A model generated the notes under the pieces. The model ran no database searches. It had not been told where the DNA came from and was given only the letters and a program-made list of their open reading frames with translations. A DNA stretch of 64,000 bases from Tistrella mobilis KA081020-065 (lineage in GTDB: Bacteria; Pseudomonadota; Alphaproteobacteria; Tistrellales; Tistrellaceae), in assembly GCF_000264455.2 (NCBI RefSeq), contig NC_017956.1, positions 124,001 through 188,000 of the forward strand. The letters run 5' to 3'. Below, piece after piece: positions 1-9,694 of the stretch (the stretch's first letter is position 1; every line of letters begins with the position of its first letter). The position numbers and the translations under genes are program-made.

Positions 1-52
1 GATGCGACCGGACGACGTAGAGCCAAGAAACCCAACTGGAGTCGGGAGATCT

Positions 53-802
53 ATGAAGGTACTCGTCCCCGTCAAGCGCGTGGTCGACTATAACGTCAAG
101 GTCCGCGTCAAGGCTGACCAGACCGGCGTCGACCTCGCCAATGTCAAGATGTCGATGAACCCCTTCGACGAGATCGCGGTCGAGGAAGCCGTGCGGCTGA
201 AGGAAGCCGGCAAGGCCACCGAGATCGTGGTCGTGTCCATCGGCCCCAAGGGTGCACAGGAACAGATCCGCACGGCGCTGGCCATGGGCGCGGATCGCGG
301 CCTGCTGATCGAGACCGATGAAGAGGTCCAGCCGCTCGCCGTCGCCAAGCTGCTGAAGGCGGTGGCCGAGGCCGAGCAGCCGCAGCTGGTGGTGCTGGGC
401 AAGCAGGCGATCGACGACGACTCCAACCAGACCGGCCAGATGCTGGCGGCGCTGCTGGGCTGGGCCCAGGGCACCTTCGCATCGAAAGTCACCGTCGGTG
501 ACGGCGAGGTCGAGGTGATCCGCGAGATCGACGGTGGTCTCGAGACCGTCTCGCTCAAGCTGCCCGCGATCGTGACCACCGATCTGCGTCTCAACGAGCC
601 CCGCTACGCTTCGCTGCCGAACATCATGAAGGCGAAGAAGAAGCCGCTCGACACCAAGACCCCCGGTGATTTCGGCGTGGACGTGGCGCCGCGTCTGAAG
701 ACGCTGAAGGTCACCGAGCCGCCGAAGCGCAAGGGCGGCATCAAGGTGCCGGATATCGCGACGCTGGTGGACAAGCTGAAGAACGAGGCGGGGGTTATCT
801 GA
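53..802 (+). CDS. etfB: Electron transfer flavoprotein subunit beta
   Basis: Small subunit of the soluble ETF heterodimer. With EtfA it takes electrons from acyl-CoA and other flavin dehydrogenases and passes them to ETF:ubiquinone oxidoreductase. The 249-residue product has the usual family length and begins [13 protein letters not shown], typical of FixA/EtfB. An in-frame ATG exists at position 2, but the ATG at 53 has a GGGAG ribosome site just upstream (about 43-47) and matches the conserved N-terminus. etfA follows after 2 bases, so the two are co-transcribed. The neighbouring hbd gene suggests a role in short-chain acyl-CoA oxidation. Confidence 0.95.
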   Translation: MKVLVPVKRVVDYNVKVRVKADQTGVDLANVKMSMNPFDEIAVEEAVRLKEAGKATEIVVVSIGPKGAQEQIRTALAMGADRGLLIETDEEVQPLAVAKLLKAVAEAEQPQLVVLGKQAIDDDSNQTGQMLAALLGWAQGTFASKVTVGDGEVEVIREIDGGLETVSLKLPAIVTTDLRLNEPRYASLPNIMKAKKKPLDTKTPGDFGVDVAPRLKTLKVTEPPKRKGGIKVPDIATLVDKLKNEAGVI

Positions 803-804
803 CC

Positions 805-1737
805 ATGACGGTTCTCGTCATTGCCGATCACAACAACGCGTCGCTCGGCGCCGCGACCCTGAACGCCGTCACCGCCGGTGCGAAGCTGGGCGATGTGCAT
901 GTGCTGGTTGCCGGCAAGGATGCCGGTGCGGCCGCCGAGGCAGCCGCCAAGGTGCAGGGCGTCGCCAAGGTACTCCATGCCGAGGGCGACCAGTATCAGG
1001 GTGGCCTGCCCGAGAACCTGGCCCCGCTGATCGTGGGTCTGGCCGGCGACTACAGCCACATCGTCGCCTCGTCGAGCAGCGTTGCGAAGAACGTGCTGCC
1101 GCGCGTGGCTGCTCTGCTGGACGTCGCGCAGATTTCGGACGCCATTGAAATCGTGTCGGAAGACACCTTCGTCCGTCCGATCTATGCCGGCAATGCGCTG
1201 GCGACCGTGCAGTCCTCCGACAAGGTGAAGGTCCTCACCATCCGCGGCACCGCCTTCAAGGCGGCCGAGGCCGAGGGCGGTTCCGCCGCCGTCGAGACCA
1301 TCGCCGCCGGTGAGGATGCAGGCCTCAGCCGCTTCGTCGGCCAGAGCCTGAGCAAGTCCGAGCGTCCCGAACTCGCCAGCGCGAAGATCGTGGTGTCGGG
1401 TGGCCGCGGCGTCGGCAGCTCCGACAACTTCAAGATCATCGAAGGTCTGGCGGATGCCCTGGGCGCCGCCGTCGGCGCCAGCCGCGCGGCCGTCGATGCC
1501 GGCTATGTGCCGAACGACTACCAGGTCGGCCAGACCGGTAAGGTCGTCGCGCCGCAGCTTTATGTCGCGGTCGGCATTTCGGGTGCCATCCAGCATCTGG
1601 CCGGCATGAAGGACAGCAAGGTGATCGTGGCGATCAACAAGGACGAAGAGGCACCGATCTTCCAGGTCGCCGATTACGGCCTTGTGGGCGATCTGTTCAA
1701 GATCGTCCCCGAGCTGACCGAGACGCTGCAGAAGTGA
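805..1737 (+). CDS. etfA: Electron transfer flavoprotein subunit alpha
   Basis: Large ETF subunit, 310 residues, the normal length. It carries the C-terminal FAD-binding half, seen as the stretch [12 protein letters not shown] (about 198-209) and the later [21 protein letters not shown] region (about 241-261). It begins 2 bases after the etfB stop, so the subunits should be made stoichiometrically. It acts in the cytoplasm with EtfB as electron carrier for acyl-CoA dehydrogenases. No anomaly was seen. Confidence 0.96.
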   Translation: MTVLVIADHNNASLGAATLNAVTAGAKLGDVHVLVAGKDAGAAAEAAAKVQGVAKVLHAEGDQYQGGLPENLAPLIVGLAGDYSHIVASSSSVAKNVLPRVAALLDVAQISDAIEIVSEDTFVRPIYAGNALATVQSSDKVKVLTIRGTAFKAAEAEGGSAAVETIAAGEDAGLSRFVGQSLSKSERPELASAKIVVSGGRGVGSSDNFKIIEGLADALGAAVGASRAAVDAGYVPNDYQVGQTGKVVAPQLYVAVGISGAIQHLAGMKDSKVIVAINKDEEAPIFQVADYGLVGDLFKIVPELTETLQK

Positions 1738-1745
1738 AGTAACAT

Positions 1746-1768
1746 ATGACCGGAACGATGCCGGTCAT
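1746..1768 (+). terminator. Hairpin downstream of etfBA
   Basis: An 8-bp perfect stem, ATGACCGG (1746-1753) with CCGGTCAT (1761-1768), closes a 7-base loop just after the etfA stop. No T tract follows, so it may be a Rho-assisted or RNA-stabilising hairpin rather than a classical intrinsic terminator. Confidence 0.4.
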
Positions 1769-1871
1769 GTGAAAGAAAACCGAGCCCGGTGCGGGGTCTG
1801 GCGTAACTTGTGTAAAGCAAGCGACGCCGAGCCCTGTCCCGGGCTATCAAGTCGAAGAAGGTGCGGTCCTC

Positions 1872-2744
1872 ATGATCAGGAAGATCGGCGTCATCGGGGC
1901 AGGCCAGATGGGCCGCGGCATCGCGCATGTCTGCGCGCTCGCCGGCTACGACGTCACGATGGTCGACATTTCCGAGGCGCAGCTCGCCAAGGCGATGGAC
2001 CGGATCGAGCAGGCGCTCGACCGTCAGGTGTCGCGCAGCGAGATCGAGCCCGCGGACAAGCCCGCCGCTCTGTCCCGGATCAGGACGCAGGTCGGTTACA
2101 GCGGCTTCGAGACGATCGACCTGGTGATCGAGGCGGCCACCGAGAGCGAAGAACTGAAGCGGAAGATCTTTGCCGAGATCCGCGACATGCTGAAGGACGA
2201 GGTGATCGTCGCGACCAACACCTCGTCGCTGTCGATCACCCGCCTGGCTGCGACCATGCGTCACCCCGAGCGGTTCATGGGCATGCATTTCATGAACCCG
2301 GTGCCGCGCATGCAGCTGGTGGAACTGATCCGCGGCATCGCGACCGACAACCCGACCTACGAGGCGGTGCGCGAGCTGGTCTTCAAGCTCGACAAGACTC
2401 CGGCGGTGTCGGAAGACTTTCCGGCCTTCATCGTCAACCGCATCCTGCTGCCGATGATCAACGAGGCGATCTACACGCTCTACGAGGGCGTCGGTACGGT
2501 CGAGGCGATCGACACCGCGATGAAGCTGGGCGCGAACCATCCGATGGGTCCGCTCGAGCTGGCCGACTTCATCGGCCTCGATACCTGCCTGTCGATCATG
2601 CAGGTGCTGTATGACGGCCTGGCCGACAGCAAGTATCGCCCCTGCCCGCTGCTGGTGAAGTATGTCGAGGCCGGCTGGCTGGGTCGCAAAACCGATCGCG
2701 GCTTCTACGACTACCGCGGCGACGTTCCCGTGCCGACCCGCTGA
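1872..2744 (+). CDS. hbd: 3-hydroxybutyryl-CoA dehydrogenase
   Basis: NAD(P)-dependent oxidoreductase interconverting 3-hydroxybutyryl-CoA and acetoacetyl-CoA. The 290-residue length is that of stand-alone Hbd/PaaH enzymes rather than FadB fusions. The N-terminal Rossmann motif GAGQMGRGIA is at about 9-18. The catalytic-region stretch GMHFMNPVPRMQLVELI follows at about 137-153, and the C-terminal 3HCDH domain contains ANHPMGPLELADF. It lies 134 bases downstream of etfA on the same strand, in line with a shared acyl-CoA oxidation role. It could also act in butyrate/PHB turnover, given the pha genes elsewhere in the window. Confidence 0.93.
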   Translation: MIRKIGVIGAGQMGRGIAHVCALAGYDVTMVDISEAQLAKAMDRIEQALDRQVSRSEIEPADKPAALSRIRTQVGYSGFETIDLVIEAATESEELKRKIFAEIRDMLKDEVIVATNTSSLSITRLAATMRHPERFMGMHFMNPVPRMQLVELIRGIATDNPTYEAVRELVFKLDKTPAVSEDFPAFIVNRILLPMINEAIYTLYEGVGTVEAIDTAMKLGANHPMGPLELADFIGLDTCLSIMQVLYDGLADSKYRPCPLLVKYVEAGWLGRKTDRGFYDYRGDVPVPTR

Positions 2745-2770
2745 CGCGGCACAGGATCATCGAATCTTCT

Positions 2771-2793
2771 GGGGCCGCCTTCCGGGCGGCCCC
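2771..2793. terminator. GC-rich hairpin between convergent hbd and tlpA-like gene
   Basis: A 9-bp stem, GGGGCCGCC (2771-2779) with GGCGGCCCC (2785-2793), has a 5-base loop. It sits 26 bases after the hbd stop and 14 bases beyond the convergent minus-strand stop, so it can serve both transcripts. No strong T tract is visible. Confidence 0.55.
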
Positions 2794-2806
2794 TGCCGTT
2801 TGAACC

Positions 2807-3403
2807 TCAGCGGCCCGCCGCCGCTTTGCCGATGGCGGCGTTGATCAGGGCCACACCTTCGGGTGCATCCCAATGGGCGATGCCGACCAGCCGGGCGATC
2901 TCGCGGCCTTCGCGATCGATCAGCAGGGTGGTGGGCAGGCCGGCGACCCTGGTGGCCCCCAGCGTGCGCATGGGCTTGTCGATCGCAACCTCGATCCGGT
3001 CGAGATTCAGCTTTTCGAGGAAGGGGCCGACCACGGCCGCACCACCCTGATCGGCCGCGACCGCAAGCACGGTGAAGTCGGCGCCGCCGAGCGAGGCCTG
3101 TAGCCGGTTCAGGGCCGGCATTTCCTCGATACAGGGTGCGCACCACGTGGCCCAGAAGTTGAGCAGCACGACCTTGCCCCGGTAGTCGGCAAGCGTCACC
3201 GGGCTGCCGTCGAGCCTGGTCATTTCAAGTGCCGGCAGCGGAGCGGGCTGGTCCTGGACCTGAAGCTTCGCCAGACTGTCCCGTGCAAAGGAGGCATCGA
3301 TCCCACCCGGCTTGTCGGCGGGGCCGAAGCCGCGGTAGATAAGGACACCCGCCACGATGACGACGACGGCGGCGGCGAGAGCGGCGATGACCGGTTTCTT
3401 CAT
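2807..3403 (-). CDS. TlpA-family thiol:disulfide oxidoreductase
   Basis: Membrane-anchored periplasmic thioredoxin-like protein of 198 residues. A single N-terminal hydrophobic segment (about 4-23) is followed by a thioredoxin/AhpC-TSA fold with the redox motif WATWCAPC (cysteines at 88 and 91) and the cis-Pro stretch GLPTTLLID. Known TlpA proteins reduce partner proteins in cytochrome c or cytochrome oxidase assembly. The open frame extends much further upstream, but that part is antisense to argH. The ATG at 3403 has GGAG just before it and gives the signal-anchor N-terminus. Divergent from argH, with 129 bases between. Confidence 0.85.
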   Translation of the reverse strand: MKKPVIAALAAAVVVIVAGVLIYRGFGPADKPGGIDASFARDSLAKLQVQDQPAPLPALEMTRLDGSPVTLADYRGKVVLLNFWATWCAPCIEEMPALNRLQASLGGADFTVLAVAADQGGAAVVGPFLEKLNLDRIEVAIDKPMRTLGATRVAGLPTTLLIDREGREIARLVGIAHWDAPEGVALINAAIGKAAAGR

Positions 3404-3532
3404 GCGAGGCGGATCTCCGTGTGAGGAAGGGCTGTCGCGACTATCCGCCTGCCGCGCAATCGCCGTCCCCATCCGTCGAAACCCGGGGAGACCATCCAGG
3501 TCCCCCGACCTGCCAGGAAGCCGAGGAGCGAG

Positions 3533-4948
3533 ATGACCAGCGACAGCAAGGGCGGCGCCGGCCGCGCGAGCGGCGTGAACATGTGGGGCGGCCACTTCGA
3601 CAGCGCGCCCTCGGATCTGATGCAGGAGATTAACGCCTCCATCGATTTCGACAAGCGCCTCTACGCCCAGGACATCGCCGGCTCGCGCGCCCATGCCCGG
3701 ATGCTGGGCGCCAGGGGGATCCTCTCGGCCGAGGACGTGGCTGCGATCGAAAACGGGCTCGACCAGGTTCTGGCCGAGATCGAGGGCGGTGACTTTCCGT
3801 TCAGCCGCGAGCTTGAAGACATCCATATGAATGTCGAAGCCCGGCTGACCGAGATCATCGGCGATGCCGGCAAGCGGCTGCACACCGGCCGGTCGCGCAA
3901 CGATCAGGTCGCGACCGATTTCCGGCTGTGGCTGCGCGACATGCTCGACCGTTTCGACGGCCAGCTCCGCGATCTGCAGGCGGCGCTGATCGAGCGTGCG
4001 GAACAGCATGCCGAGACGGTGATGCCCGGCTTCACCCATCTCCAGACCGCCCAGCCGGTGACCTTCGGTCATCATCTTCTGGCCTATGTCGAGATGTTCG
4101 GTCGCGATCGCGGCCGGCTCTCCGATGCCCGCCGCCGGCTGAACGAAAGCCCGCTGGGGTCGGCGGCGCTGGCCGGCACCTCCTTCCCGATCGACCGGCA
4201 CATGACGGCCGCCGAACTCGGTTTCGACCGGCCGATGGCCAACTCGCTCGACGGCGTCTCGGCGCGCGATTTCGCGCTGGAGTTCCTGGGAGCGGCGGCC
4301 ATCTGCGGCACCCATCTTTCGCGCATTGCCGAAGAGCTGGTGATCTGGTCGTCGGCGCCCTTTCGCTTCGTGCGCATGTCCGACGCCTATACCACCGGCT
4401 CGTCGATCATGCCGCAGAAGCGCAACCCCGATGCGGCCGAACTGGTCCGCGCCAAGGTCGGCCGGATCATGGGCGCCCAGGTCGCGCTGATGACGGTGAT
4501 GAAGGGGCTGCCGCTCGCCTATTCGAAGGACATGCAGGAAGACAAGGAGCCGACCTTCGATGCGGTCGACGCCCTGTCGCTGGCCATCCAGGCCATGACC
4601 GGCATGATCCGCGATCTGACCATCAACCCCGATGCCATGCGTGCCCAGGCCTCGGGCGGCTATTCCACGGCGACCGATCTGGCCGACTGGCTGGTGCGGG
4701 TGGTGGGGCTGCCCTTCCGCGAGGCGCACCATCTGACCGGTCGCGTGGTCCGCGCCGCCGAGACCCGCGGGCTCCGGCTCGACGAACTTTCCGCCGAGGA
4801 TCTGGCGGCGGTGGATGCCCGGATCACGGCCGAGGCGATGGCGGTGCTGACCGTCGATGCCTCGGTGCGCAGCCGCACCTCGTTCGGCGGTACCGCGCCT
4901 GACGGCGTGCGTGCCCGTGCGGCCGAAGCCAGGGAGCGCTTTCTGTGA
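3533..4948 (+). CDS. argH: Argininosuccinate lyase
   Basis: Last step of arginine synthesis: cleaves argininosuccinate to arginine and fumarate. The 471-residue protein belongs to the fumarase/aspartase superfamily and carries its signature [12 protein letters not shown] near residues 285-296. The N-terminal [18 protein letters not shown] region and the THLQTAQP catalytic histidine stretch are also present. The start ATG at 3533 is preceded by GAGGAGCGAG, a good ribosome site. It overlaps the next gene by 4 bases (GTGA), giving an argH-lptM-lysA unit as in other proteobacteria. Confidence 0.96.
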   Translation: MTSDSKGGAGRASGVNMWGGHFDSAPSDLMQEINASIDFDKRLYAQDIAGSRAHARMLGARGILSAEDVAAIENGLDQVLAEIEGGDFPFSRELEDIHMNVEARLTEIIGDAGKRLHTGRSRNDQVATDFRLWLRDMLDRFDGQLRDLQAALIERAEQHAETVMPGFTHLQTAQPVTFGHHLLAYVEMFGRDRGRLSDARRRLNESPLGSAALAGTSFPIDRHMTAAELGFDRPMANSLDGVSARDFALEFLGAAAICGTHLSRIAEELVIWSSAPFRFVRMSDAYTTGSSIMPQKRNPDAAELVRAKVGRIMGAQVALMTVMKGLPLAYSKDMQEDKEPTFDAVDALSLAIQAMTGMIRDLTINPDAMRAQASGGYSTATDLADWLVRVVGLPFREAHHLTGRVVRAAETRGLRLDELSAEDLAAVDARITAEAMAVLTVDASVRSRTSFGGTAPDGVRARAAEARERFL

Positions 4949-5172
4949 GCCACTTCTCCATCCGCCTCCGATACCTCGTCCTGGCCCTGATGATGGCGAC
5001 GGCCCTTGCCGCCTGCGGCAAGAAGGGTGAACTGGTGCCGCCGATGGCGGTGAAATCCGACGGCACCGTCGACAAGGAGAAGATCCCCAACTATCCGGTG
5101 GGGTCCGACCCGAAGAGCCTGGTGACCCCGGGCCGCACCAATGGCCCCGGCCTTGGTGTGCCGCCCTACTGA
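4945..5172 (+). CDS. lptM: Small LptM/YifL-like lipoprotein
   Basis: A 75-residue lipoprotein starting with GTG that overlaps the argH stop. The signal peptide ends in a lipobox ATALAAC (Cys about 26), and the mature part begins [10 protein letters not shown], the pattern of LptM/YifL proteins encoded next to lysA. In Escherichia coli LptM assists maturation of the LptD/LptE lipopolysaccharide translocon; whether this homologue does the same is inferred. The tail is low-complexity and proline/glycine-rich. lysA follows after 20 bases. Confidence 0.8.
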   Translation: MSHFSIRLRYLVLALMMATALAACGKKGELVPPMAVKSDGTVDKEKIPNYPVGSDPKSLVTPGRTNGPGLGVPPY

Positions 5173-5192
5173 CGCCCGATCCCGAGGACGAC

Positions 5193-6452
5193 ATGGATCA
5201 TTTCGAATACCGCAACGGCATCCTCCATGCCGAGGACGTGCCGCTGACCCGGATCGCGGCCGAGGTGGGCACCCCGGTCTACGTCTATTCCCGCGCGACC
5301 CTGACCCGCCATGCCCGCGTCTTTCGCGACGCGCTGGCGGGGCTGGATCCGCTGATCTGCTATGCCGTGAAGGCCAATGGCAATCAGGCGGTCCTGAAGC
5401 TGCTGGCGGCGGAGGGCTATGGCGCCGATGTCGTCTCGGCAGGCGAGATGAAGCGTGCTCTGGCTGCCGGCATCCCGGCCGGGAAGATCGTGTTCTCCGG
5501 CGTGGCCAAGACCGATGCCGAGATCCGCGCGGCGCTGGAGGCGGGCATCCTTCAGTTCAACGTCGAAAGCGACGCCGAACTGGACGCGATCGAGCAGGTG
5601 GCGGCAGCCATGGGGGTGACGGCGCGGGTGTCGCTGCGCATCAACCCCGATGTCGATGCCGGCACCCATGCCAAGATCACCACCGGCAAGGCCGACAACA
5701 AGTTCGGCATCGCCTGGGATCGCGCGATCGACGTCTACGCCCATGCCCGACGGCTGCCGCATGTCGAGGCGACCGGCATCGACCTGCATATCGGCTCGCA
5801 GCTTTCGAAGCTCGAACCCTTCGAGGCGGCTTTCACCCGCACGGTGGAGCTGATCCGCAGGCTCAAGGCCGAAGGTCACCCGATCCGCCATCTCGATCTG
5901 GGGGGCGGCCTCGGCATCCCCTATAGCGACGAGACGCCGCCTGCGCCCCAGGCCTATGCGGAGATGGTGCACCGGGTGACCGGCAACCTGGATCTGAAGC
6001 TGATTTTCGAGCCGGGCCGGGTGATCGTCGGCAATGCCGGGCTGATGCTCTCCGAGGTGGTCTATGTCAAGGAGACGGCGAGCAAGCGCTTCCTGATCCT
6101 GGATGCGGGCATGAACGACCTGATGCGTCCGGCCCTCTACGACGCCTATCACGAGGTGGTGGCTGTCAACGAGCCCGCGGCCGGGGCGCCGCGGGACCCG
6201 GTGGAGATCGTGGGCCCCGTCTGCGAGAGCACCGACGTCTTCGCCCGGGAGCGGCCGATGCCGCCGGTGGCGCGGGGCGATCTGGTCGCCTTCCGTTCTG
6301 CCGGTGCCTATGGCGCCACCATGTCCAACACCTACAATGCCCGCGAACTGGTGCCCGAGGTGCTGGTCGATGGCGACCGCTATGCCGTCATCCGTCCGCG
6401 CCAGACGGTCGACGAGCTGATCGCGATGGACCGTGTCCCCGACTGGATCTGA
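5193..6452 (+). CDS. lysA: Diaminopimelate decarboxylase
   Basis: PLP enzyme converting meso-diaminopimelate to lysine. The 419 residues have the normal length. The PLP-lysine motif YAVKANGN is at about 57-64, the glycine-rich GGGLGIPY and the IGSQ and CESTDVF motifs of fold-III decarboxylases follow, and the ATMSNTYN motif is near the C-terminus. A GAGGACGAC ribosome site precedes the ATG. It is the third gene of the argH-lptM-lysA unit and pathway-linked to dapF at 47.3-48.2 kb. A strong terminator follows. Confidence 0.96.
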   Translation: MDHFEYRNGILHAEDVPLTRIAAEVGTPVYVYSRATLTRHARVFRDALAGLDPLICYAVKANGNQAVLKLLAAEGYGADVVSAGEMKRALAAGIPAGKIVFSGVAKTDAEIRAALEAGILQFNVESDAELDAIEQVAAAMGVTARVSLRINPDVDAGTHAKITTGKADNKFGIAWDRAIDVYAHARRLPHVEATGIDLHIGSQLSKLEPFEAAFTRTVELIRRLKAEGHPIRHLDLGGGLGIPYSDETPPAPQAYAEMVHRVTGNLDLKLIFEPGRVIVGNAGLMLSEVVYVKETASKRFLILDAGMNDLMRPALYDAYHEVVAVNEPAAGAPRDPVEIVGPVCESTDVFARERPMPPVARGDLVAFRSAGAYGATMSNTYNARELVPEVLVDGDRYAVIRPRQTVDELIAMDRVPDWI

Positions 6453-6477
6453 GATCCGGCGGACCCGCGCATGAATG

Positions 6478-6514
6478 AAGAGGGCGGCAGCCGGTGACCG
6501 GCTGCCGCCCTCTT
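6478..6514. terminator. Strong bidirectional terminator between lysA and hpt
   Basis: Near-perfect palindrome: AAGAGGGCGGCAGCCGGT (6478-6495) pairs with 6497-6514. The stem is flanked by A's on the left and T's on the right, suiting termination in both directions for these convergent genes. Confidence 0.85.
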
Positions 6515-6544
6515 GCCGTTCGACCGCCGGGCTGCCGAGCGGGG

Positions 6545-7087
6545 TCAGCCCTCTTTGGGGGCCAGCACGCCGATAAAGGGCAGCTCGCGGAAATAATGAG
6601 CGTAGTCGAGGCCGTAGCCGATCACGAACAGGTCGTCGACGGTGAAGCCCACATGATCGGCCTGGAACTCCACCTTCGCCTTGCCGGGCTTGTGGAGCAG
6701 CACGCAGGATTTCACCTCCGCAGCGCCGCGCGACAGCAGGTGAGCGCGGGCGAAGCGCAGGGTGCGGCCGCTTTCCAGGATGTCGTCGATCAGCAGGATC
6801 TGGCGGCCCTCGACCGAGTCGGTCACGTCCTTGCGGATCTCGACCACGCCCGAGCTGGTGGTGCTGCGGCCATAGCTGGACAGCATCATGAAATCGACCT
6901 GAGGCTGCATGCCGGCGCCGTGCAGGCCCCGGATCAGATCGGCGCAGAAGACGAAGCTGCCCTTCAGGATGGCGACCAGCAATGGTTCCGGCCCCATGCT
7001 CGACGCGATCTCCGAGGAGAGCCCCTGGATCCTCTGGTCGATTTCGCCTCGGCTGATCAGGGTGCGGATGTCGCCTTCCGGACGCAT
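6545..7087 (-). CDS. hpt: Hypoxanthine phosphoribosyltransferase
   Basis: Purine salvage enzyme transferring the ribose phosphate of PRPP to hypoxanthine or guanine. The 180-residue length is typical. The PRPP loop ILLIDDILESGRTL is at about 97-110, and LLVAILKGSFVF and YGLDYAHYFRELPFIG match the type I PRTase core and C-terminal flap. It is transcribed toward lysA and ends at the shared terminator. The zinc-ribbon gene lies upstream on the same strand, 69 bases away. Confidence 0.94.
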   Translation of the reverse strand: MRPEGDIRTLISRGEIDQRIQGLSSEIASSMGPEPLLVAILKGSFVFCADLIRGLHGAGMQPQVDFMMLSSYGRSTTSSGVVEIRKDVTDSVEGRQILLIDDILESGRTLRFARAHLLSRGAAEVKSCVLLHKPGKAKVEFQADHVGFTVDDLFVIGYGLDYAHYFRELPFIGVLAPKEG

Positions 7088-7118
7088 GCGGTCTGGTCTC
7101 CAGATGTCGGGGATGGAT

Positions 7119-7149
7119 AAGGCGCCGCGCCTGGCGGCGGCGGCGCCTT
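7119..7149 (-). terminator. Hairpin between zinc-ribbon gene and hpt
   Basis: AAGGCGCCG (7119-7127) is complementary to CGGCGCCTT (7141-7149) with a 13-base GC-rich loop. It lies directly after the stop of the upstream minus-strand gene and before hpt. It may partly terminate that transcript; no T tract longer than three is present. Confidence 0.35.
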
Positions 7150-7156
7150 TGGGAGT

Positions 7157-7816
7157 CTATTCTGCGGCCGAGAAGCGCACGTCGAAGCGGACTGCCTCTC
7201 GCGGCGGATTTTCGACCCGCTGGTTGAAGCGTAGAACCTCGCCGGGCAGCATGCGGTTCGACGAGACGCTGAAGCTCGACGTTCCGAGTTCCTGACCGCC
7301 CGCGCCGTAATACATGATCGTGAGCGGCGGAACGGCCCGGACACCGTCGGAGAGATTGTAGATCTCGCCGTCGATTTCGAGGATCGGCCGTCCCTCGACC
7401 GTTTCGCCCCGGGCAACCAGGTTGCGAACCTCGAGCCCCAGCACCTCTCCCCCGACACCCAGGCCCAGCGTGCCATAGACGGCGGCGGTGAAGGGCAGGG
7501 CGCGTACCACCTGTTCCCGGCCCACGATCAGGCCGCCGATCATCGCGGCGATCACGATGCCGAGGGCGGTGAAGGCCGGCCAGCGCGGGCTGCGGGCGGG
7601 GGCCATATCCATGGCAACCGGGCGCCGCTCGTACAGGCTGGCGGGCTCGTCGGGGTTCTCGTCACGGGGCAGCGCCAGGGGGCGCGGCATGTCGGCCGGC
7701 GGGTCCTGGTGCCAGACATGGCCGCATTGGGTGCAACGCACCTTCCGGCCATCAGGGCCCAGGGACTGCGGGTCGAGCGTATAGCGGGTCGAACAGGCCG
7801 GGCAGGTCAGGATCAT
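7157..7816 (-). CDS. Zinc-ribbon (MJ0042-type) membrane protein
   Basis: A 219-residue protein whose N-terminus MILTCPACSTRYTL plus the later VRCTQCGHVW form a CxxC...CxxC zinc ribbon of the MJ0042 type. A single transmembrane helix (about 82-103) and a soluble C-terminal domain resembling DUF3426 follow. This architecture is common beside ftsE in alphaproteobacteria. Function is unknown; a regulatory or envelope-sensing role is speculation. The open frame continues upstream of 7816, but the ATG there starts the zinc ribbon exactly. Divergent from ftsE. Confidence 0.8.
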   Translation of the reverse strand: MILTCPACSTRYTLDPQSLGPDGRKVRCTQCGHVWHQDPPADMPRPLALPRDENPDEPASLYERRPVAMDMAPARSPRWPAFTALGIVIAAMIGGLIVGREQVVRALPFTAAVYGTLGLGVGGEVLGLEVRNLVARGETVEGRPILEIDGEIYNLSDGVRAVPPLTIMYYGAGGQELGTSSFSVSSNRMLPGEVLRFNQRVENPPREAVRFDVRFSAAE

Positions 7817-8045
7817 CGCTCGAAACCGAGGGTGTGCGGGGCGGCATGCGCCGTGCCGCCGGGCGGCCTGGCAGGGGAGGTCCTCGCGCCGGATGAACGG
7901 GTGCAGCCAAGGTTGCAGCCTCCGTCCGGGCGGGTTATAGGCTCCACCGGGTGCCGGTTGCAAGGCCACCGGCCCCGTGCCATGCTTCCCGCGGCGCGTC
8001 ATGAGGATACCCTCCTACGGAACCCCCTCGCAACAGGCAGGATCG

Positions 8046-8810
8046 ATGGCCGACGAGACGGCTCTAGTCCGGTTCGACGACGTCGGCATGCGGTATGACG
8101 GCGGCGCCGAGGTGCTGCACGGCGTCAGCTTCAGCCTCGCACCCGGCTCTTATCACTTTCTGACCGGCCCGAGCGGTGCCGGCAAGTCCACACTTCTGCG
8201 GCTGCTCTACCTGGCCCAGCGGCCGACGGCGGGGCAGATTTCGCTCTTCGGCCGGGATGTCCGCGAACTCGGCCGTGCCGATCGCGCACGCATGCGTCAG
8301 CGCATGGGCGTGGTCTTCCAGGATTTCCGCCTGCTGCCGCATCTGAGCGTGTTCGACAACGTCGCCCTGCCGTTGCGCATCCTGAAGGCGCCGGAGGCCG
8401 AGATCCGCCGCGATGTGGGGGAGCTGCTGGCCTGGGTGGGGCTGGGTGAGCATGAAGCGGCCTCACCCGCCACGCTGTCGGGTGGCCAGCAGCAGCGCCT
8501 GGCGATCGCCCGGGCGGTTGTGGTCCGGCCGCGGCTTCTGCTTGCCGACGAGCCGACCGGCAATCTGGATGCCGAGATGGGCCTGAAGCTGATGCACCTC
8601 TTCGAAGAGCTGAACAAGCTGGGCACGACCATCGTGATCGCCACCCATGACACGACCTTGCTTGCCCGCTTTCGCCATCCCCGCCTGGTGCTGACCGAGG
8701 GACGGCTGAAGACCATGCCGCCCGCCCCGCCGCCGCGGGGACCCGTGGTTCAGCGCACGGCGCCGGTGGCGCCACGCGCCGAAGACACGCGCGGGGAGGG
8801 GCGGTCATGA
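8046..8810 (+). CDS. ftsE: Cell-division ABC transporter ATP-binding protein FtsE
   Basis: ATPase of the FtsEX complex, which couples Z-ring assembly to activation of periplasmic peptidoglycan hydrolases. The 254 residues carry Walker A GPSGAGKST (about 39-47), the signature LSGGQQQRLAIARA and Walker B LLLADEPT. An upstream in-frame ATG at 7977 adds 23 residues lacking homology, so the ATG at 8046 is preferred. A roughly 25-residue proline-rich tail extends beyond the usual end. It overlaps ftsX by ATGA. Confidence 0.93.
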   Translation: MADETALVRFDDVGMRYDGGAEVLHGVSFSLAPGSYHFLTGPSGAGKSTLLRLLYLAQRPTAGQISLFGRDVRELGRADRARMRQRMGVVFQDFRLLPHLSVFDNVALPLRILKAPEAEIRRDVGELLAWVGLGEHEAASPATLSGGQQQRLAIARAVVVRPRLLLADEPTGNLDAEMGLKLMHLFEELNKLGTTIVIATHDTTLLARFRHPRLVLTEGRLKTMPPAPPPRGPVVQRTAPVAPRAEDTRGEGRS

Positions 8811-9694
8811 TCGGTCGTCGTGGTGCGGGCCTGCCGCTCGGCCGGGATCTGTCGGCGCGTTTTCTGCCCTGGCTGCTGGCGCCGATGGCGGCCCTGCTGG
8901 CGCTGGCCCTGATCGCGATCGGCACGGCCGACCGGGCGATCGATCGTTGGGCCGCGGCGCTCGGCGATCGGGCGACCATCTGGTTGCCGGCATCGGAAGA
9001 TCAGGATCACGGGCCCGATGCCCGGCTCGGGCCATTGATCGGGCTGCTGGAGGCCGAGCCGCTGGTGCGCGAGATCCGGCCGGTCCCGCGCGAGGATGCC
9101 GAAGCCCTGGTCTCCCCCTGGTTGGGGCCGGAACTGGCCGAGGTGGATCTGCCGCTGCCGACCCTGGTCGATCTGACGCTCGCACCGGCCCGGCCGGGGG
9201 AGATCGAGGCCTTGTCCGATCGCATCGCCGAGCTGATCGAGGGCGCCCGGCTGGAACGGCCGGGCGACTGGGTGGCGCGGCTGGCGGCGATCGGCCGCAC
9301 GGTGCAGGCAGCCGCGGCGGGGCTGGGCGCGCTCTTCGGGCTTGCCGCCGCGCTGGCGGTGATTTTTGCGGTCAAGACCGCGCTGGCCATCCATCGCGAG
9401 ACCATCGACATCCTCCATGTCATGGGCGCACCCGACGACTATGTCGCCCGGCAGTTCGCCATGCAGGGGCTCCGGGTCGGCTTCTGGGGCGGCCTGGCCG
9501 GCAGCCTGGTGGCGGCGGCGCTGGTCTTTGCCGCGGGCGCGGTTCTGCCCGAAACCTCGGCGCCGCTGCTGCCGCGGCTCGATCCCGGGCCGGTCGGCTG
9601 GGGCGGCCTCATTCTGGTGACGCCGGCCCTGGCGGTGGTGGCGGCATTGGTCGCCCGCATCACCGTCATCCGGCGCCTGAGGGCGATGCCGTGA
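8807..9694 (+). CDS. ftsX: Cell-division ABC transporter permease FtsX
   Basis: Membrane partner of FtsE, 295 residues. Four hydrophobic segments are visible (about 22-42, 167-192, 222-245, 262-287). The first loop (about 45-165) is the large periplasmic domain that contacts hydrolase activators. The ATG overlaps the ftsE stop by 4 bases, and the stop overlaps the next start (GTGA), so ftsE-ftsX-ydcF-plsC are translationally coupled. Confidence 0.9.
   Translation: MIGRRGAGLPLGRDLSARFLPWLLAPMAALLALALIAIGTADRAIDRWAAALGDRATIWLPASEDQDHGPDARLGPLIGLLEAEPLVREIRPVPREDAEALVSPWLGPELAEVDLPLPTLVDLTLAPARPGEIEALSDRIAELIEGARLERPGDWVARLAAIGRTVQAAAAGLGALFGLAAALAVIFAVKTALAIHRETIDILHVMGAPDDYVARQFAMQGLRVGFWGGLAGSLVAAALVFAAGAVLPETSAPLLPRLDPGPVGWGGLILVTPALAVVAALVARITVIRRLRAMP

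Noticed and set aside
3404-5194. Long minus-strand open frame upstream of the tlpA-like gene (795 codons in total)
   Set aside because: It is antisense to argH and the small lipoprotein gene, whose products are clear; high GC keeps opposite frames open. Only the 2807-3403 part is real.
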